Below, piece after piece: positions 1 through 9,905 of a stretch of DNA of 64,000 nt. Position 1 is the first letter of the stretch; each line of letters starts with the position of its first letter. The notes below the pieces were generated by a model. It did no database searches, had not been told where the DNA came from, and saw only the letters and a list, made by a program, of their open reading frames with translations. Made by a program: the position numbers and the translations under genes. Source of the stretch: Streptomyces lincolnensis (GTDB lineage: Bacteria > Actinomycetota > Actinomycetes > Streptomycetales > Streptomycetaceae); contig NZ_JAIHON010000001.1 in the NCBI RefSeq assembly GCF_021173675.1, forward strand, positions 62,001 through 126,000, written 5' to 3'.

Positions 1-254
1 TGTAGCCGGGGAATCGAGAGGCTTGCGGGCTCGCAGGTCGAACCGGGAGCCGTGCAGCCAGCACTCGACGCTGCAGTCGTCCACCTTCCCCTCGGAAAGG
101 GAAACCGCGCTGTGCGAGCACGTGTCATGGATGGCGAAGACCTCATGCTCCGTCAGAACCACGGTGACCGGGACATCCTGCACCTCGAAGCACCAGGGAC
201 ATCCGCTTCGAGCATGTCGAGCGTGCAGAGACAGGCGTAGCCGCTGTCGGGCAT
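1..254 (-). pseudogene. Rieske [2Fe-2S] ferredoxin remnant, frameshifted, cut by left edge
   Basis: Read on the minus strand, positions about 1-205 encode a Rieske ferredoxin core. A CSH box lies at 112-120, followed after the usual loop by CWLHGS at about 46-63, giving the CxH...CxxH ligand set. The fold resembles the small ferredoxins of the suf operon and of ring-hydroxylating dioxygenases. The expected N-terminal part (MPDSGYACLCTLDMLEADVP, starting with ATG at 254) is in a different frame, so a shift lies near 200-210. The 3' end lies outside the window. It is a frameshifted pseudogene, or a sequencing error in a real ferredoxin gene. Confidence 0.6.
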
Positions 255-510
255 CACTCTCCCGGAAGCATACGAAGGTGGTGAGACCAATGGCCCAAAC
301 CAGTGGCGCAGGAGTGCGCCGGGATGCGGCTCCGGTCCGAGTCCACGTCCGCAAAGGGAACTAGGCCGTCTTCAGACTGCGACCGGCCGCCTGGATTCCG
401 TGGGTCCGGACCGATCTGCGCTGGACACGGCGATACGGCACTGGATCTGTGAAACTGCAAGGAGGAAAAACCGTGCGTGCTGTCAGGATTTCCATGTTCT
501 GTGGCACTTC

Positions 511-2024
511 TCAGGCAAGAGTCCAGACGACGCTGTCTGTGTACGTGGAGCCGTTGATGGTCGCTGTCACCGACACGGTGTTCCGGCCCTGCCTCAGTGT
601 CATGCCGGTCCACCTGAAGATGCGGTCGCCGCTCCTCCGGGTCCCCAGGGAGGGCCGTTGAGGGTGTCGGTGACCTCGGCCGCGTTGGAGTAGACCTTCA
701 GTTCGGTGGTCGCAACGGTGCGCTGGGTCCAGCGGCGGCTGGTGATGTAGAGGGTCGGCGTGGTCGCCCAGTTGGCCTTGTACCAGTAGAAGGCGTCCTT
801 GCGGATCTGCCGGTCATGGGTGACCAGGCCCTTGTCGTTGATTCCGGGTGTGTCTCCTTCGTTGCGGCCGTCGGAGGCGAAGTCGAACTTGGCCCAGACG
901 AACGTGACCCAGATGTAAGGGCGTTCGCCGAGCTGCTTCCAGTTCGGGCCTGGGCGGGTTGAGGGCATGTTGCGCGGGGTTGGCGTCGGCGCCGTACTCC
1001 GAGATGCCGATCCTGCGGGAGGGGGCATTCGTGTGCAGGTTGTCGGCCCAGGCACCGAGCTCATCGTCCTTGGAGCCGTAGTACCAGCCGAGGTACTTGT
1101 TGAAGCCGGTGGTCCGCGTGTGCAGCCCTGTCTGCGCGTCGTCGGGGTCTTCGGAGCGCACGGCGTAGGTGGACAGCCGGTCCGGCTCCTCGGATTCGAT
1201 GATGTCGGCCAAGGAGGCGAGCAGCCTGTTCGTGGCGGTTCTGTTGTAGTCGGTCAGTTCGTTGCCGATGCCCCAGAAGACGATGGGATGACGGTGCGGA
1301 CGATCACCGATCTGGTGCTGTTGCTGTCGTTCCACAGCTTCGTCGTCACGGTCACCGTGGCCGACGCCGCGGTCACATTGCTCTGCCGCAGGTACACGCC
1401 CGGGCCGGCGTAGTCCTCCATCCGCACGTGGAGGACGTCCGTGGCCCACAGGCTCACATTGCGGTAGATCCCGCCCTCGAAGGTGTAGTCCGCGCTGACC
1501 GACGCGATGCCGGTGTCGCGGGCGTTGGTCACCCGCACCGCGATCACGTTGTCCTCACCCGGGACGAGCACGCCCGTCACACCGAACCGGAACCGGGAGT
1601 ATCCGCCCTTGTGCTGCCCGAGGTACGTGCCGATCACCCAGACGTCGGCGACCTGGTTCACCCCGGCGAACGGCAAGTACAGCCGCTTCCCCGCCAGTTC
1701 GGAGGGGGCGGTGTAGTGGCGGCGGTACCAGCCCACCCCGCGGTGGTAGTCGTTGCCGCCGTCGGCGCCGTCGACCGCGTTCCAGGTGTGGAACGTGTTG
1801 ACCGACGACCATCCGGAATCATCGAATCCGGGCGCCTGCGCGCCCGCGACGTCCGCTCCGATGAATCGCCACCCCGCGTTGAGATCGATGCGCACACGTG
1901 GACGAGGCGCCGTGTACGTCACGGTGGCGGACGCGGCACTGCTCCTCGGTGTCACCGCCAACGAGGCCAGCACTCCCCCGGCGGTGGCGCCCAGCACCTG
2001 TCGGCGCGTGGGAAACCCTGTCAT
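511..2024 (-). pseudogene. GH2 family glycoside hydrolase (beta-galactosidase/glucuronidase type), broken
   Basis: The N-terminal 240 residues are intact from ATG at 2024, behind a good AAGGAG ribosome site. They contain a twin-arginine signal (TRRQVLG) and a GH2 sugar-binding domain (DLNAGWRF, GWYRRHYTAP, GVNQVADVW). At about 1285-1300 the reading jumps from ...VIVRTV directly to HPIVFWGIGNE, the acid/base region, in another frame. The middle of the enzyme is therefore deleted. The frame shifts again near 930-965 (between NPAQHALNPP and NWKQLGERPYIW, with residues missing) and near 640-660. The C-terminal domain ends ...SVVWTLA with a stop at 511. About 500 codons remain where a full enzyme would have 700 or more. 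It was probably an exported pectin or arabinogalactan side-chain enzyme. Confidence 0.85.
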
Positions 2025-2063
2025 GTCAGAACTCCTTACCTTGAGGTGAATGTCAGGTGGTCG

Positions 2064-4695
2064 TCACGCGACGCGTATCTCGGCGAGTTGGAGCCGGTAC
2101 TTGGCCGTCTCGTCGGTGGCCGGCGCGCCGAGCCTCGTGGCCCTCAAGCGCAGATAGCGGCCGGTGGCGGAGGAGAGGGTGTAGGTCTGGGCGGCTCCGC
2201 CCGGGTTGGGCTGGCCGGTGACGGTGCGGACCGTGCTGTAGGAGGTGCCGCCGTCCGCGCGGGTCTGGATCGTGAGATCGACCGGGAAGCCCGCGCTGCC
2301 ACCGCCGACTCCCCCAGTGTCGGTGCGGGGGTGCAAGGTGACGGAGCCGATGGGACGGTCCGCGCCGAGGTCGAGCTCGATCCAGACCGGGGTGGCGCTG
2401 ACATCGGCGGACGGAAAGTCGATGCTGGTGAAGCCCTTCGCACCGGTCACGCTGGTGAGGGTGCCGTCCAGGACCCAGGTCTTGCCCCAGTCACCGTTCT
2501 CCAGCGCGTAGTTGGCAGTGACGGTGGTGGCCGCTGTCGGCACGGTGAGTTCCGCGAGCTGCAGTCGGTAATTGGTGTTCTCGTCGGAGGCCGGGGCACC
2601 GAGCCTGGTGGCTTGCAGGCGCAGGTAGCGTGCGGTGGCGGTCCTGAAACCGTATGTCTGCACCCGGCCGTTGGGGTTCGGCTGGGCGGTGACGGTGCGG
2701 ACGGTGGTGTACGAGGTGCCGCCGTCGGCGCGGGTCTGGATGGTGAAGTCGACGGGGAAGCCCGCGGTGCCGCCGCCCGCCGCTGAAGTGTCGGTGCGCG
2801 GGAAGAGCCGTACGGCGTCGAGGTCGGTGTCGGCTCCGAGGTCGATCTCGAGCCAGACGGGGTTGGCGCTGATGTCGGCGGAGGGGAAATCGTTGCTGGT
2901 GTAGCCCTTGGCGCCGGTCACGCTGGTGAGGCGGCCGTCGGTGAGCCGGTTCCTGCCCCAGTCGCTGTTCTCCAGGCTGTTGTTGCTGCTGACCGGCCGG
3001 TCCAGGGCGAGGTTGTCCAGCCGCCCGGCACCGGTGACCGTGAACGTCCAGTTGCCCGGCCGCACGGTGAAGTAGACGTAGGAAGAGTCCTTGCCCTCAT
3101 ACGTCAGGCCGCTGAGGCTGCCGGTGGAGGCGCCGCCGGTGAAGACGGCCGTGCCGTTCGCCTTGATGACCGCGGAGGAGCCACGATAGGTCGGGACACC
3201 CACCCGTGCGGTCGTGCCGGTCGGGGAGGTGAGGGTCAGGGTGACTTGGGTGCCGTCGCGTGTGATGCCGAAGCGGATGTCGCCCTTGACGGTGGGCACG
3301 ACGGTGTTGATCTTCGTGAGGGTGCCTGTCAGCGGGATGACCTCGTACGACGACCAGCCCGGCTCGGTCGGGCGCACTCCGGCGGCGTAGGCGGACAGCG
3401 CGTACAGCGGGCCGCCGTTCCAGGCGTGGTTGTCGGTGCCGTCGGCCTTGGTCCACAGCTCCCACAGGGTGTGGCAGGCGGGGTCGGCGACCTGAGCGGC
3501 GAAGCGGTTGCGCATCCGCTCCTCGGCGACGGTGGCCGCGCCCATGAGGTAGAGCGCCTCCAGAACGTAGAACTCCATGTAGGGGCTGGCGTTGAGGTGG
3601 TTGCGCAGTACCTCGGCGATCGCTCGGTGGCGGGAGGCGGGGGCCAGGCCGGCGACGACAGCGAAGGCGTTGGCGCGGTCGTCGGTGTCGCGGGTGTAGC
3701 CGGGTGAGCGGTACTCGTTCCGGGACGTGTTCCACAGGACGCGGTCGAAGTTGGCCTTGATGCTGTCGCGCCGGTTCCGCCAGCCGGACGCGTCCCCGTT
3801 GTTGCCGCTGAGGTCGGCGAGCTTGGCGGCGGTGTCCAACGCCAGGTAGTACCAGCAGTTCTCGAGGACACGGGTGTCGATGTCGGAGCCCCAGTCCTCC
3901 CAGTCCCAGTCCCCCGCCCGGTGGTTGACGAGGCCGTCGCCGTCCAGGCTCCACAGGTTCAGGTACTTCTTCACCGCAGGGTAGGCGACGGTGACCGCGT
4001 CGGCGTTGCCCGTGTATAGGTAGTACGTCCAGAACGACCACACCGAGGCCAGCATCTGCACGGGCAGTTCAGCGGTCCAGATCGTCGACGGGACCGGGGA
4101 GTACAGCGCCCCGCTGGACTTCTGCCAGGCGGCGAGCTGGGAGATGGCCTTCTTACCGAGGGCGTGGGAGCGGGTGTCGAAGGTGTAGAAGCCTTCCTTG
4201 AGCTGGTTGACGACATCGCCCCACCACTGGGCCCGCTCACGCGTAGGGCAGTCCATGTAGTTGTCCCGCATGTTGACGTACATCGTGCGGGCGGCCTTGG
4301 TCCACAGTGTGTCCAGGAAGGCGTCGCTGCTGCTGAACGACCCGGTGAAGTCGGTGTCGTAGCCGGACTCCCGGTACTTCAGCTTCAGGATCGTCACGCC
4401 CGCCGGGATCGTGTACCGCACGGCGCATCGTGCCGTTGATCCACAGCCAGTACTTCGAGTCCGCGGCAATCTGTGTGACCGCCTTCGACGGCGCCGAAGC
4501 AAGGGTGAACGATCTACGGAACGCCACCCACTGGTTCGTCGCGCTGGACGGCGCCCAGATCCATTTCGCGGTCCAGGACACCGCGGCTGACGCCGTGGGC
4601 GCGAGCCCCGGCATCAGCGCCGAGCCAAGGGTCGGGGCGAGGGCGACGGCTATGGCGGAACGCAGGATTGACCGGCGTGGGATGCACTGGATTGG
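2064..4695 (-). pseudogene. GH78 alpha-L-rhamnosidase with two discoidin-type domains, internal deletion and lost start
   Basis: Positions 2064 to about 4418 encode an uninterrupted GH78 catalytic part (DNYMDCPTRERAQWWGD, GDWDWEDWG, LWELWTKADG). It is followed by a C-terminal beta-sandwich and two tandem F5/8 type C (discoidin, CBM32-like) domains, each with a VTGAKG(Y/F)TSxDFPSAD block. The N-terminal secretion signal and first sandwich (PRRSILRS, VSWTAKWIWAP, DSKYWLWINGTM) lie at about 4426-4695 in another frame. They join the catalytic part directly at about 4418-4428, so roughly 150-200 residues are missing. No in-frame ATG or GTG is visible in front of the signal peptide. In the intact family the enzyme releases terminal L-rhamnose from rhamnogalacturonan. 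This copy should not give a working exported enzyme. Confidence 0.85.
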
Positions 4696-4710
4696 GCACC
4701 TCCAGAGGTG

Positions 4711-4726
4711 ATTGAATCGATTCAAT
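4711..4726. promoter_or_regulatory. Perfect 16-bp palindrome upstream of the rhamnosidase, LacI-type operator
   Basis: ATTGAATCGATTCAAT is a perfect palindrome with a central CG step, typical of LacI-family operators. It lies about 15 bp upstream of where rhamnosidase translation would begin. The LacI gene at 7057-8127 is the nearest candidate regulator; this pairing is inferred. Confidence 0.6.
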
Positions 4727-4740
4727 AGCGGGGCGGTGAT

Positions 4741-4774
4741 ACCGGGCTCGCCGAAGTTCGTCGGCGAGCCCGGT
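4741..4774 (-). terminator. Perfect 14-bp stem-loop terminator after the GH93-like gene
   Basis: Arms 4741-4754 and 4761-4774 are perfectly complementary with a six-base loop. The hairpin sits 8 bp past the stop of the GH93-like gene and before the rhamnosidase operator. It would separate the two transcripts. Confidence 0.75.
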
Positions 4775-4781
4775 CGGAGGG

Positions 4782-6842
4782 TCAGTTGATGCGGACGATC
4801 TTCCAGAGCTGGTCGTCGACGTCCAGGCTGTTCCACTGGATGACGGCCGCGCCGTCGGTGGTGGAGGACTGGGCGATGCCGGCAACGAGGGTGCTGTTCA
4901 CGTTCCGGAGCCGGTAGTAGCCGTCTCCCTCGTCGACGAGGGTCCACTTCTGGGAGTCGGCGCTGGAGGCGGTGTTCTGGACGACGGCCGCGCCCGCGGT
5001 GCCGGAGGAGTCGCGGATGTCCAGGTTGAGGTCGCTGTTGACGTTCCTGATGTTCCAGGCTCCATTGCCGGCCGACTGGAAGGTGAACAGCTGGCAGCGA
5101 CAGGCGGAGTTGCCCCACTGGTTGGCCGCGATGCCGGCGGTGGTGGAGGCCTGCGGGATGTCGAGGTACTTGCCGCTGTTCTTGTTGACCAGGGCGTACT
5201 GACCCGTGCCGAGGGGCGGCAGGGCGGTCTGGGTGAACTCCCAGCGCTGGCAGGCGCAGCCGGTGCCGCTCCACTGGACGGCCTGCGTACCGGCGGCCGT
5301 GGAGGCGTTCGGGATCTCCAGGTACTTGCCCGTCACACGGTTGGTGATCGTGTAGCCGCCGGACTGGTGCGGGGAGACGGCCCACTCGTGGTCGAGGGTG
5401 CCGTTGTCGTCCCACTGCACGATCCGGGCACCGTCGGCGGTGGACTGGCCCTGTACGCCCAGGACCTTGCCGCTGGCGACGTTGAAAATCTTGAAGTAGC
5501 CGGAGGGCTGCTGCACGAAACGCCACTGCTGGTCGGTGGCGTTGGTCGTGGTCTGCTGGGTCGCGCCGGTGCCGTTGGCGGTGGAACCGCCCGCGATGGT
5601 GAGCTTCAGGTCGCTGTTCGCGTTGGACAGGGTGTAGGTGGCGCCGTTCGAGATGCCGCCGCCCAGGTCGACGACGCTGTACGTCACCGGGTTGACGCCG
5701 GTGCTGCGCGCGCGTCCGCCGCTGAGCACCATCAGGCTGTGGCCGTCGGGCAGGGGGAGCATGCCCCGGCTGTAGCCGCCGGCGACGTTGGAGCGCATAC
5801 GGGTCCAGGCGTTCGCGGCGCCGTTCTCCGTGTTGACGAACAGGTCGTCCTGGCTCTCGCCGCTGAGGACGAGGGTGCCGTTGGGGCCGCCAGTGGGCAG
5901 CCAGGTGATGAAGGGGGCGCCGCTGGGGATGACGCCGTCGGTGGACCGCAGCACGCGGCCGGTGACGGAGCCGAAGCCCTCCGGGTCGGCGGAGATCTTG
6001 TAGTAGACGGAGCACCGGCCCTCGGGGGCGTTGCAGTACTCGTAGCTCATCACGTAGTTGCCGTTCGGCAGCCGGGTGACCACCGGCATGCCGGGCCGGT
6101 CCGCGTAGGTGGGCATCGACACGTCGTCCACCACCGGGCCCCAGTTGCGCAGGTCCGTGGAGACCTGGTGCACGACCTCCTGGCCGTGGTCGGTGTCGCG
6201 CTGGTCGGAGTAGTAGACGATGAGCCGGTCGCCGGAGAGCACGAAGTACGGCTCCCAGACGGGGGTGTAGCCGTTGGTGGAGAACGCCGGGCCGCCGGTG
6301 GCGATGTTGGTGACGAAGGTCCAGCTCTGGCCGCGGTCGGTGCTCGCGTACAGGTCGATCTTGCTGCCGCCCCACCGGTCGTACGGCACCGAGTCGCCCG
6401 CGGCGAGGACGGTGCCGGCGGGGAAGCCGCCCATGGCGCGGGGCAGTTCGAACAGCTCGGGCTCCCAGCGCATGCCCCAGCCGTTCTGCGTGTCGGCGAC
6501 CTCGGAGATCTTCGTCCAGGAGTTGCCGTTGTCAGTGGAGCGGTAGATCGGGAAGACCGGCATGTCCTCGCGGTACTGCTCGAAGGTGGCGAGGATCGTG
6601 CCGTTGGCCGAGCCGTTGTGCTGCAGACGCATCGCGCGCGGATAGAACGTCCCCGGCGAGAGCGCGTCCGACGGCGGGGTATACAGCGTCTGCGACGGAC
6701 GGGATTCCGCGGCCGCAGGACCCGCGGCGGGCAGGGTCAGGGTCGCCACTGCGACGAGCAGGGACACCATCAGCGTCAGGAGGGAGAAAGGACGGGAACG
6801 CGGAGCGGCGCCTGGTCTGGCGCCTGGCTGCGCAGGGAACAT
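4782..6842 (-). CDS. Secreted six-bladed beta-propeller (sialidase/GH93-like) enzyme with C-terminal ricin-type domains
   Basis: 686 aa. The start ATG at 6842 gives an arginine-containing signal peptide with hydrophobic core LLTLMVSLLVAVATLTLPAA ending near AAAES. Residues about 50-390 form a propeller with two Asp boxes (STDNGNSW near 102, STDRGQSW) and the WEPYFV and SYEYC blocks of BNR/GH93-type proteins. Residues about 395-686 are beta-trefoil ricin-type (CBM13-like) repeats with QW motifs (DQQWRF, CQRWEF, SQKWTL, DQLWKI). In GH93 the activity is exo-1,5-alpha-L-arabinanase, which would fit the neighbouring rhamnosidase and galactosidases. A sialidase or another propeller hydrolase cannot be excluded. 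It is the only intact exported enzyme of this locus. Confidence 0.75.
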   Translation of the reverse strand: MFPAQPGARPGAAPRSRPFSLLTLMVSLLVAVATLTLPAAGPAAAESRPSQTLYTPPSDALSPGTFYPRAMRLQHNGSANGTILATFEQYREDMPVFPIYRSTDNGNSWTKISEVADTQNGWGMRWEPELFELPRAMGGFPAGTVLAAGDSVPYDRWGGSKIDLYASTDRGQSWTFVTNIATGGPAFSTNGYTPVWEPYFVLSGDRLIVYYSDQRDTDHGQEVVHQVSTDLRNWGPVVDDVSMPTYADRPGMPVVTRLPNGNYVMSYEYCNAPEGRCSVYYKISADPEGFGSVTGRVLRSTDGVIPSGAPFITWLPTGGPNGTLVLSGESQDDLFVNTENGAANAWTRMRSNVAGGYSRGMLPLPDGHSLMVLSGGRARSTGVNPVTYSVVDLGGGISNGATYTLSNANSDLKLTIAGGSTANGTGATQQTTTNATDQQWRFVQQPSGYFKIFNVASGKVLGVQGQSTADGARIVQWDDNGTLDHEWAVSPHQSGGYTITNRVTGKYLEIPNASTAAGTQAVQWSGTGCACQRWEFTQTALPPLGTGQYALVNKNSGKYLDIPQASTTAGIAANQWGNSACRCQLFTFQSAGNGAWNIRNVNSDLNLDIRDSSGTAGAAVVQNTASSADSQKWTLVDEGDGYYRLRNVNSTLVAGIAQSSTTDGAAVIQWNSLDVDDQLWKIVRIN

Positions 6843-7021
6843 TGTGCGGCTCCGAGGGGAAAGGGGGACATGTTTCGATGACCGCCGCTCCTGGGACCAA
6901 TCAGGTCGGGGAGGGCGGAGTCCAGTGGGCGCGTCAGCCGGGGAGAAGGGCCGTTGCCGGTCACCATGCGGTCCTGGCTCGCATCGTCGCGGTGACCCGG
7001 CCGTGGACACAGACGTAGTGT

Positions 7022-7041
7022 CCAGGCGGGCGTAAGCCTGG
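7022..7041 (-). terminator. Short hairpin after the lacI-type gene
   Basis: CCAGGC (7022-7027) pairs with GCCTGG (7036-7041), followed on the other side by a G run. It is a weak stem, about 15 bp past the stop of the regulator gene. Confidence 0.3.
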
Positions 7042-7056
7042 GGGGCTTGTCGGTGT

Positions 7057-8127
7057 TCAGGTGGTGCGAAGTGCCGTCCGGCCTCGTTGGGACGGTGGGG
7101 GTGCGGTCGAGCCGCGGACGACGAGTTCGACGGGTGGCTCACCCGCCGGCGGCAGCTCGGCGTCGGGCTTCTCCACGGCGAGCACGAGCAGCCCGATCCC
7201 TTCACGTGCCGCGGCCTCGAAGGGCTGACGGACGGTGGTCAGAGGCGGGGACACGTAGGCGAAGACCGGGTTGCCGTCGAAACCGACGACACTGATGTCC
7301 TCCGGCACGCGGCGCCCCGCCTCCCGCAGGGCGTGGATCAGGCCGATGGCCATCTCGTCGCCCGCGACGAACACCGCGGTCACAGAGCTGTCCGAGGCCA
7401 GAGCGCGACCCGCCTCGTAGCCGGAAGCGGCCGACCAGTCACCGTTGAGCAGCGGCGGTTCATGCGCGCCCCGTTCCGCCAGCGCCGCCCGCCATCCCTC
7501 GATGCGGTCCTTGGTCGCGTACCACCGCCGTGGGCCGGCGAGGTGATGGACGGTCTCATGCCCCAGGTCCAGCAGGTGCTCCGTGGCAGCGCGCGCCAGT
7601 TCGTGGGCGCCCACGCTCACGGTCAGGGTCCGGGTGGCAGTGAAGGCGGGTGCCGGTGGTGCCCCGATGAAGAGGACAGGCACGTCTGCGCGGATCGGGA
7701 CCTCCCCCTTGACGATGGGCTCGGAGACGACAATGCCGTCCACCCCCTGCTCCAGGAGTGACTCCACGGCACCGGCGATGTCCTCCGGGGCACCGTCCGG
7801 CGTGTTGACCACGCGGAGCGCGTAACCGGCGTCCCGTACGGCCTCCTCGATGTACACGAGCAAGGAGGCGGTTCCGTAACCCGCCGTGCCCAGGGCGACG
7901 ACACCAATGGAGCGCGTACGTCCGGAAGCCAGCGTCCTGGCAGCCTGGTTCAGCCGATAGCCGAGCTCCTCGGCGGCCGCGAGGACACGCCGGCGAGCCT
8001 CGTCGGAGACATACGGCTCACCGTTGAGGACGCGCGAGACCGTCTTGCGCGACACCCCCGCCACCCGGGCGACGTCCGCACTGCGCGGCGCGGCGGAACC
8101 CACGGCGCGCCCCACTTCCCGTGCCAT
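7057..8127 (-). CDS. LacI family transcriptional regulator
   Basis: 356 aa. The N-terminal helix-turn-helix and hinge occupy about residues 16-70 (SADVARVAGVSRKTVSRVLNGEPYVSDEARRRV, then LNQAARTLASGRT). They are followed by a periplasmic-binding-protein-like effector domain (SIGVVALGT, DGIVVSEP, VSVVGFDG) of normal family length. It is divergent from the sugar ABC operon at 8595 and sits between that operon and the glycosidases. It most likely represses both sides, released by a sugar or oligosaccharide from pectin side chains; the effector is not deducible. Candidate operators are the palindrome at 4711-4726 and the inverted repeats at 8155-8205 next to its own start. Confidence 0.9.
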   Translation of the reverse strand: MAREVGRAVGSAAPRSADVARVAGVSRKTVSRVLNGEPYVSDEARRRVLAAAEELGYRLNQAARTLASGRTRSIGVVALGTAGYGTASLLVYIEEAVRDAGYALRVVNTPDGAPEDIAGAVESLLEQGVDGIVVSEPIVKGEVPIRADVPVLFIGAPPAPAFTATRTLTVSVGAHELARAATEHLLDLGHETVHHLAGPRRWYATKDRIEGWRAALAERGAHEPPLLNGDWSAASGYEAGRALASDSSVTAVFVAGDEMAIGLIHALREAGRRVPEDISVVGFDGNPVFAYVSPPLTTVRQPFEAAAREGIGLLVLAVEKPDAELPPAGEPPVELVVRGSTAPPPSQRGRTALRTT

Positions 8128-8154
8128 GAAGTCTCCTTAGGGCCACGTTCCGCA

Positions 8155-8205
8155 TTGAACGACGTCAAACGATATGACCACGCGGTCTGACCGCGCGGTC
8201 ATATC
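8155..8205. promoter_or_regulatory. Inverted repeats between lacI-type gene and sugar ABC operon
   Basis: Two elements follow the regulator's start. TTGAACGACGTCAA at 8155-8168 is an imperfect dyad. An unusually long inverted repeat spans 8171-8205, with 15-bp arms (8171-8185 and 8191-8205), one mismatch and a five-base centre. They could be operators for the LacI protein or a hairpin in the regulator's 5' leader. Confidence 0.5.
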
Positions 8206-8594
8206 TACGCAGCGGGCAGGGCCGCACGTCAAGAGTTCTGCCGGCTCCATTCCGATCGACGGACGTACGGGGCGGTCCGCCATAACCACGCCGGGGGTAG
8301 AGCCGCGATGCATCCATGCAGGTGAGGCAGCAAACGACCGAGCCGATGCGCACGTCGGAAAGATCGGCGATCCGGACCTCCGACGTAGGGAGCGCCCTGC
8401 CGCAGCCCTGCCCCGCGCAGCCCGCATCAGACCGGGAGTCTTGACACTGACCCTCCACAACGTCCACTCTTCCTGACATCCAGCCGATCGTGTTTGTTCG
8501 ATCGCGTTTGTTTTTGGTCGCCTCGTCGACCGTCCCCTCGCCCTATCGCGCCGACGCGCCGAGCCTGGGGTACCGCAGCCCCTCAGGAGCCGAA
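8206..8594 (+). promoter_or_regulatory. Long leader of the sugar ABC operon, candidate promoter and operator
   Basis: No gene is recognisable here. A TTGACA box lies at 8441-8446 without a convincing -10 partner. CGATCG occurs twice, 8 bp apart, at 8485-8490 and 8499-8504. Because each copy is itself a palindrome, the pair also forms an inverted repeat that could be an operator. The start of the binding-protein gene follows at 8595 behind an AGGAG site. Confidence 0.35.
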
Positions 8595-9905
8595 ATGCAC
8601 CTCCCATCCCCTTGTTCTCCCCTGTCCGGCACCACCCGCCGCACCCTGCTGCGTGGCATGGGCGGCGCCGCCGTGCTCGGCGTCGGCATCCCCCTGCTGA
8701 GCGCCTGCGGCGGCAGCGGCTCCTCCTCGGACCCGAAGACGGTCACGCTCGGCTCCAACCAGTCCGACGCGGTGCCGAAGAAGGCCTACGGGGAGATCTA
8801 CACGGCCTACACCAAGCAGTCCGGGATCACGGTCGACGTCAACACCAAGGACCACAACACGTTCCAGGAGCAGATCAACTCCTACCTCCAGGGCACGCCG
8901 GACGACGTGTTCACCTGGTTCGCCGGTTACCGGATGCAGTTCTTCGCCGAGAAGGGCCTGGCCTCCCCCATCGACGACGTGTGGGAGAAAATCGGCGGGA
9001 ACTTCCCCGAGGCGATGCAGAAGCTGAGCAAGGGTGCGGACGGCAAGTACTACTTCGTGCCACTGACCACGTCCCTGTGGGCCGTGTTCTACCGCAAGAG
9101 CGTCTTCGCGCAGTACGGCTACAAGGTGCCGGCCACCTGGGACGAACTGGTCGCGCTGTGCAAGCAGATGAAGAAGGACGGCCTGGTGCCGATCGCCTTC
9201 GGCGACAAGGACGCCTGGCCGGCGATGGGCACCTTCGACCAGACCAACTTCCGTCTCAACGGCCACGACTTCCACGTCGAGCTGATGGCGGGCAAGGCCT
9301 CCTGGACCGACGCCAAGGTGCGCAAGGTCTTCGACCTGTGGACCGAGATCCTCCCCTACCACCAGGAGGGCTCCATGGGCCGCACCTGGCAGGACGCCGC
9401 GCAGACGCTGGTGTCGAAGAAGGCCGGCATGTACGTCTTCGGCTCCTTCGTGGCCCAGCAGTTCACCGACAAGGCCGCGCTGGAGGACCTCGACTTCTTC
9501 GCGTTCCCGGAGATCGACCCGGCGTACGGCCAGGACACCGTCGAGGCCCCCACCGACGGCTTCATGCTGTCCAGGGCCCCGAAGAACAAGGTGGGCGCCG
9601 TCCAGCTCCTGCAGTACCTGGGCACCCCGGCCGCCGAGGGGATCTACGTCAAGTCCGACTCCAGCCTGGTAGCCGCCTCCAACAAGGCCGACACGTCCTC
9701 CTACACACCGTTGCAGAAGAAGGCGTTCGAGATGATCTCCGGCGCGAAGAACCTGACGCAGTTCATGGACCGTGACTCCCGTCCGGACTTCACCTCCACG
9801 GTGATGCAGCCCGCCCTGCAGAACTTCCTGCGCAACCCCAAGAACGTGGACAGCATCCTGTCGTCCATCGAGCGCCAGAAGAAGACGATCTTCGCATCCG
9901 CATGA
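8595..9905 (+). CDS. Sugar ABC transporter substrate-binding lipoprotein
   Basis: 436 aa. Start ATG at 8595 is chosen because AGGAG lies five bases upstream. The N-terminus has a twin-arginine motif (TRRTLLRG) and a lipobox (LLSAC), so the protein is lipid-anchored outside the membrane. The body follows the extracellular family 1 pattern for carbohydrate-binding proteins (QEQINSYLQGTPDDVFTW, PLTTSLWAVFYRKSVF, PATWDELVALCKQMKKDG). It is first in a tightly overlapping operon with two permeases and a GH42 beta-galactosidase. The ligand is therefore likely a galactose- or arabinose-containing oligosaccharide; this is inferred from context. Confidence 0.92.
   Translation: MHLPSPCSPLSGTTRRTLLRGMGGAAVLGVGIPLLSACGGSGSSSDPKTVTLGSNQSDAVPKKAYGEIYTAYTKQSGITVDVNTKDHNTFQEQINSYLQGTPDDVFTWFAGYRMQFFAEKGLASPIDDVWEKIGGNFPEAMQKLSKGADGKYYFVPLTTSLWAVFYRKSVFAQYGYKVPATWDELVALCKQMKKDGLVPIAFGDKDAWPAMGTFDQTNFRLNGHDFHVELMAGKASWTDAKVRKVFDLWTEILPYHQEGSMGRTWQDAAQTLVSKKAGMYVFGSFVAQQFTDKAALEDLDFFAFPEIDPAYGQDTVEAPTDGFMLSRAPKNKVGAVQLLQYLGTPAAEGIYVKSDSSLVAASNKADTSSYTPLQKKAFEMISGAKNLTQFMDRDSRPDFTSTVMQPALQNFLRNPKNVDSILSSIERQKKTIFASA

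Noticed and set aside
5367..6881. Long open frame on the plus strand opposite the GH93-like gene
   Set aside because: Its Val/Gly/Arg/His-rich translation has no motif and it is the shadow of a well-supported gene in GC-rich DNA.
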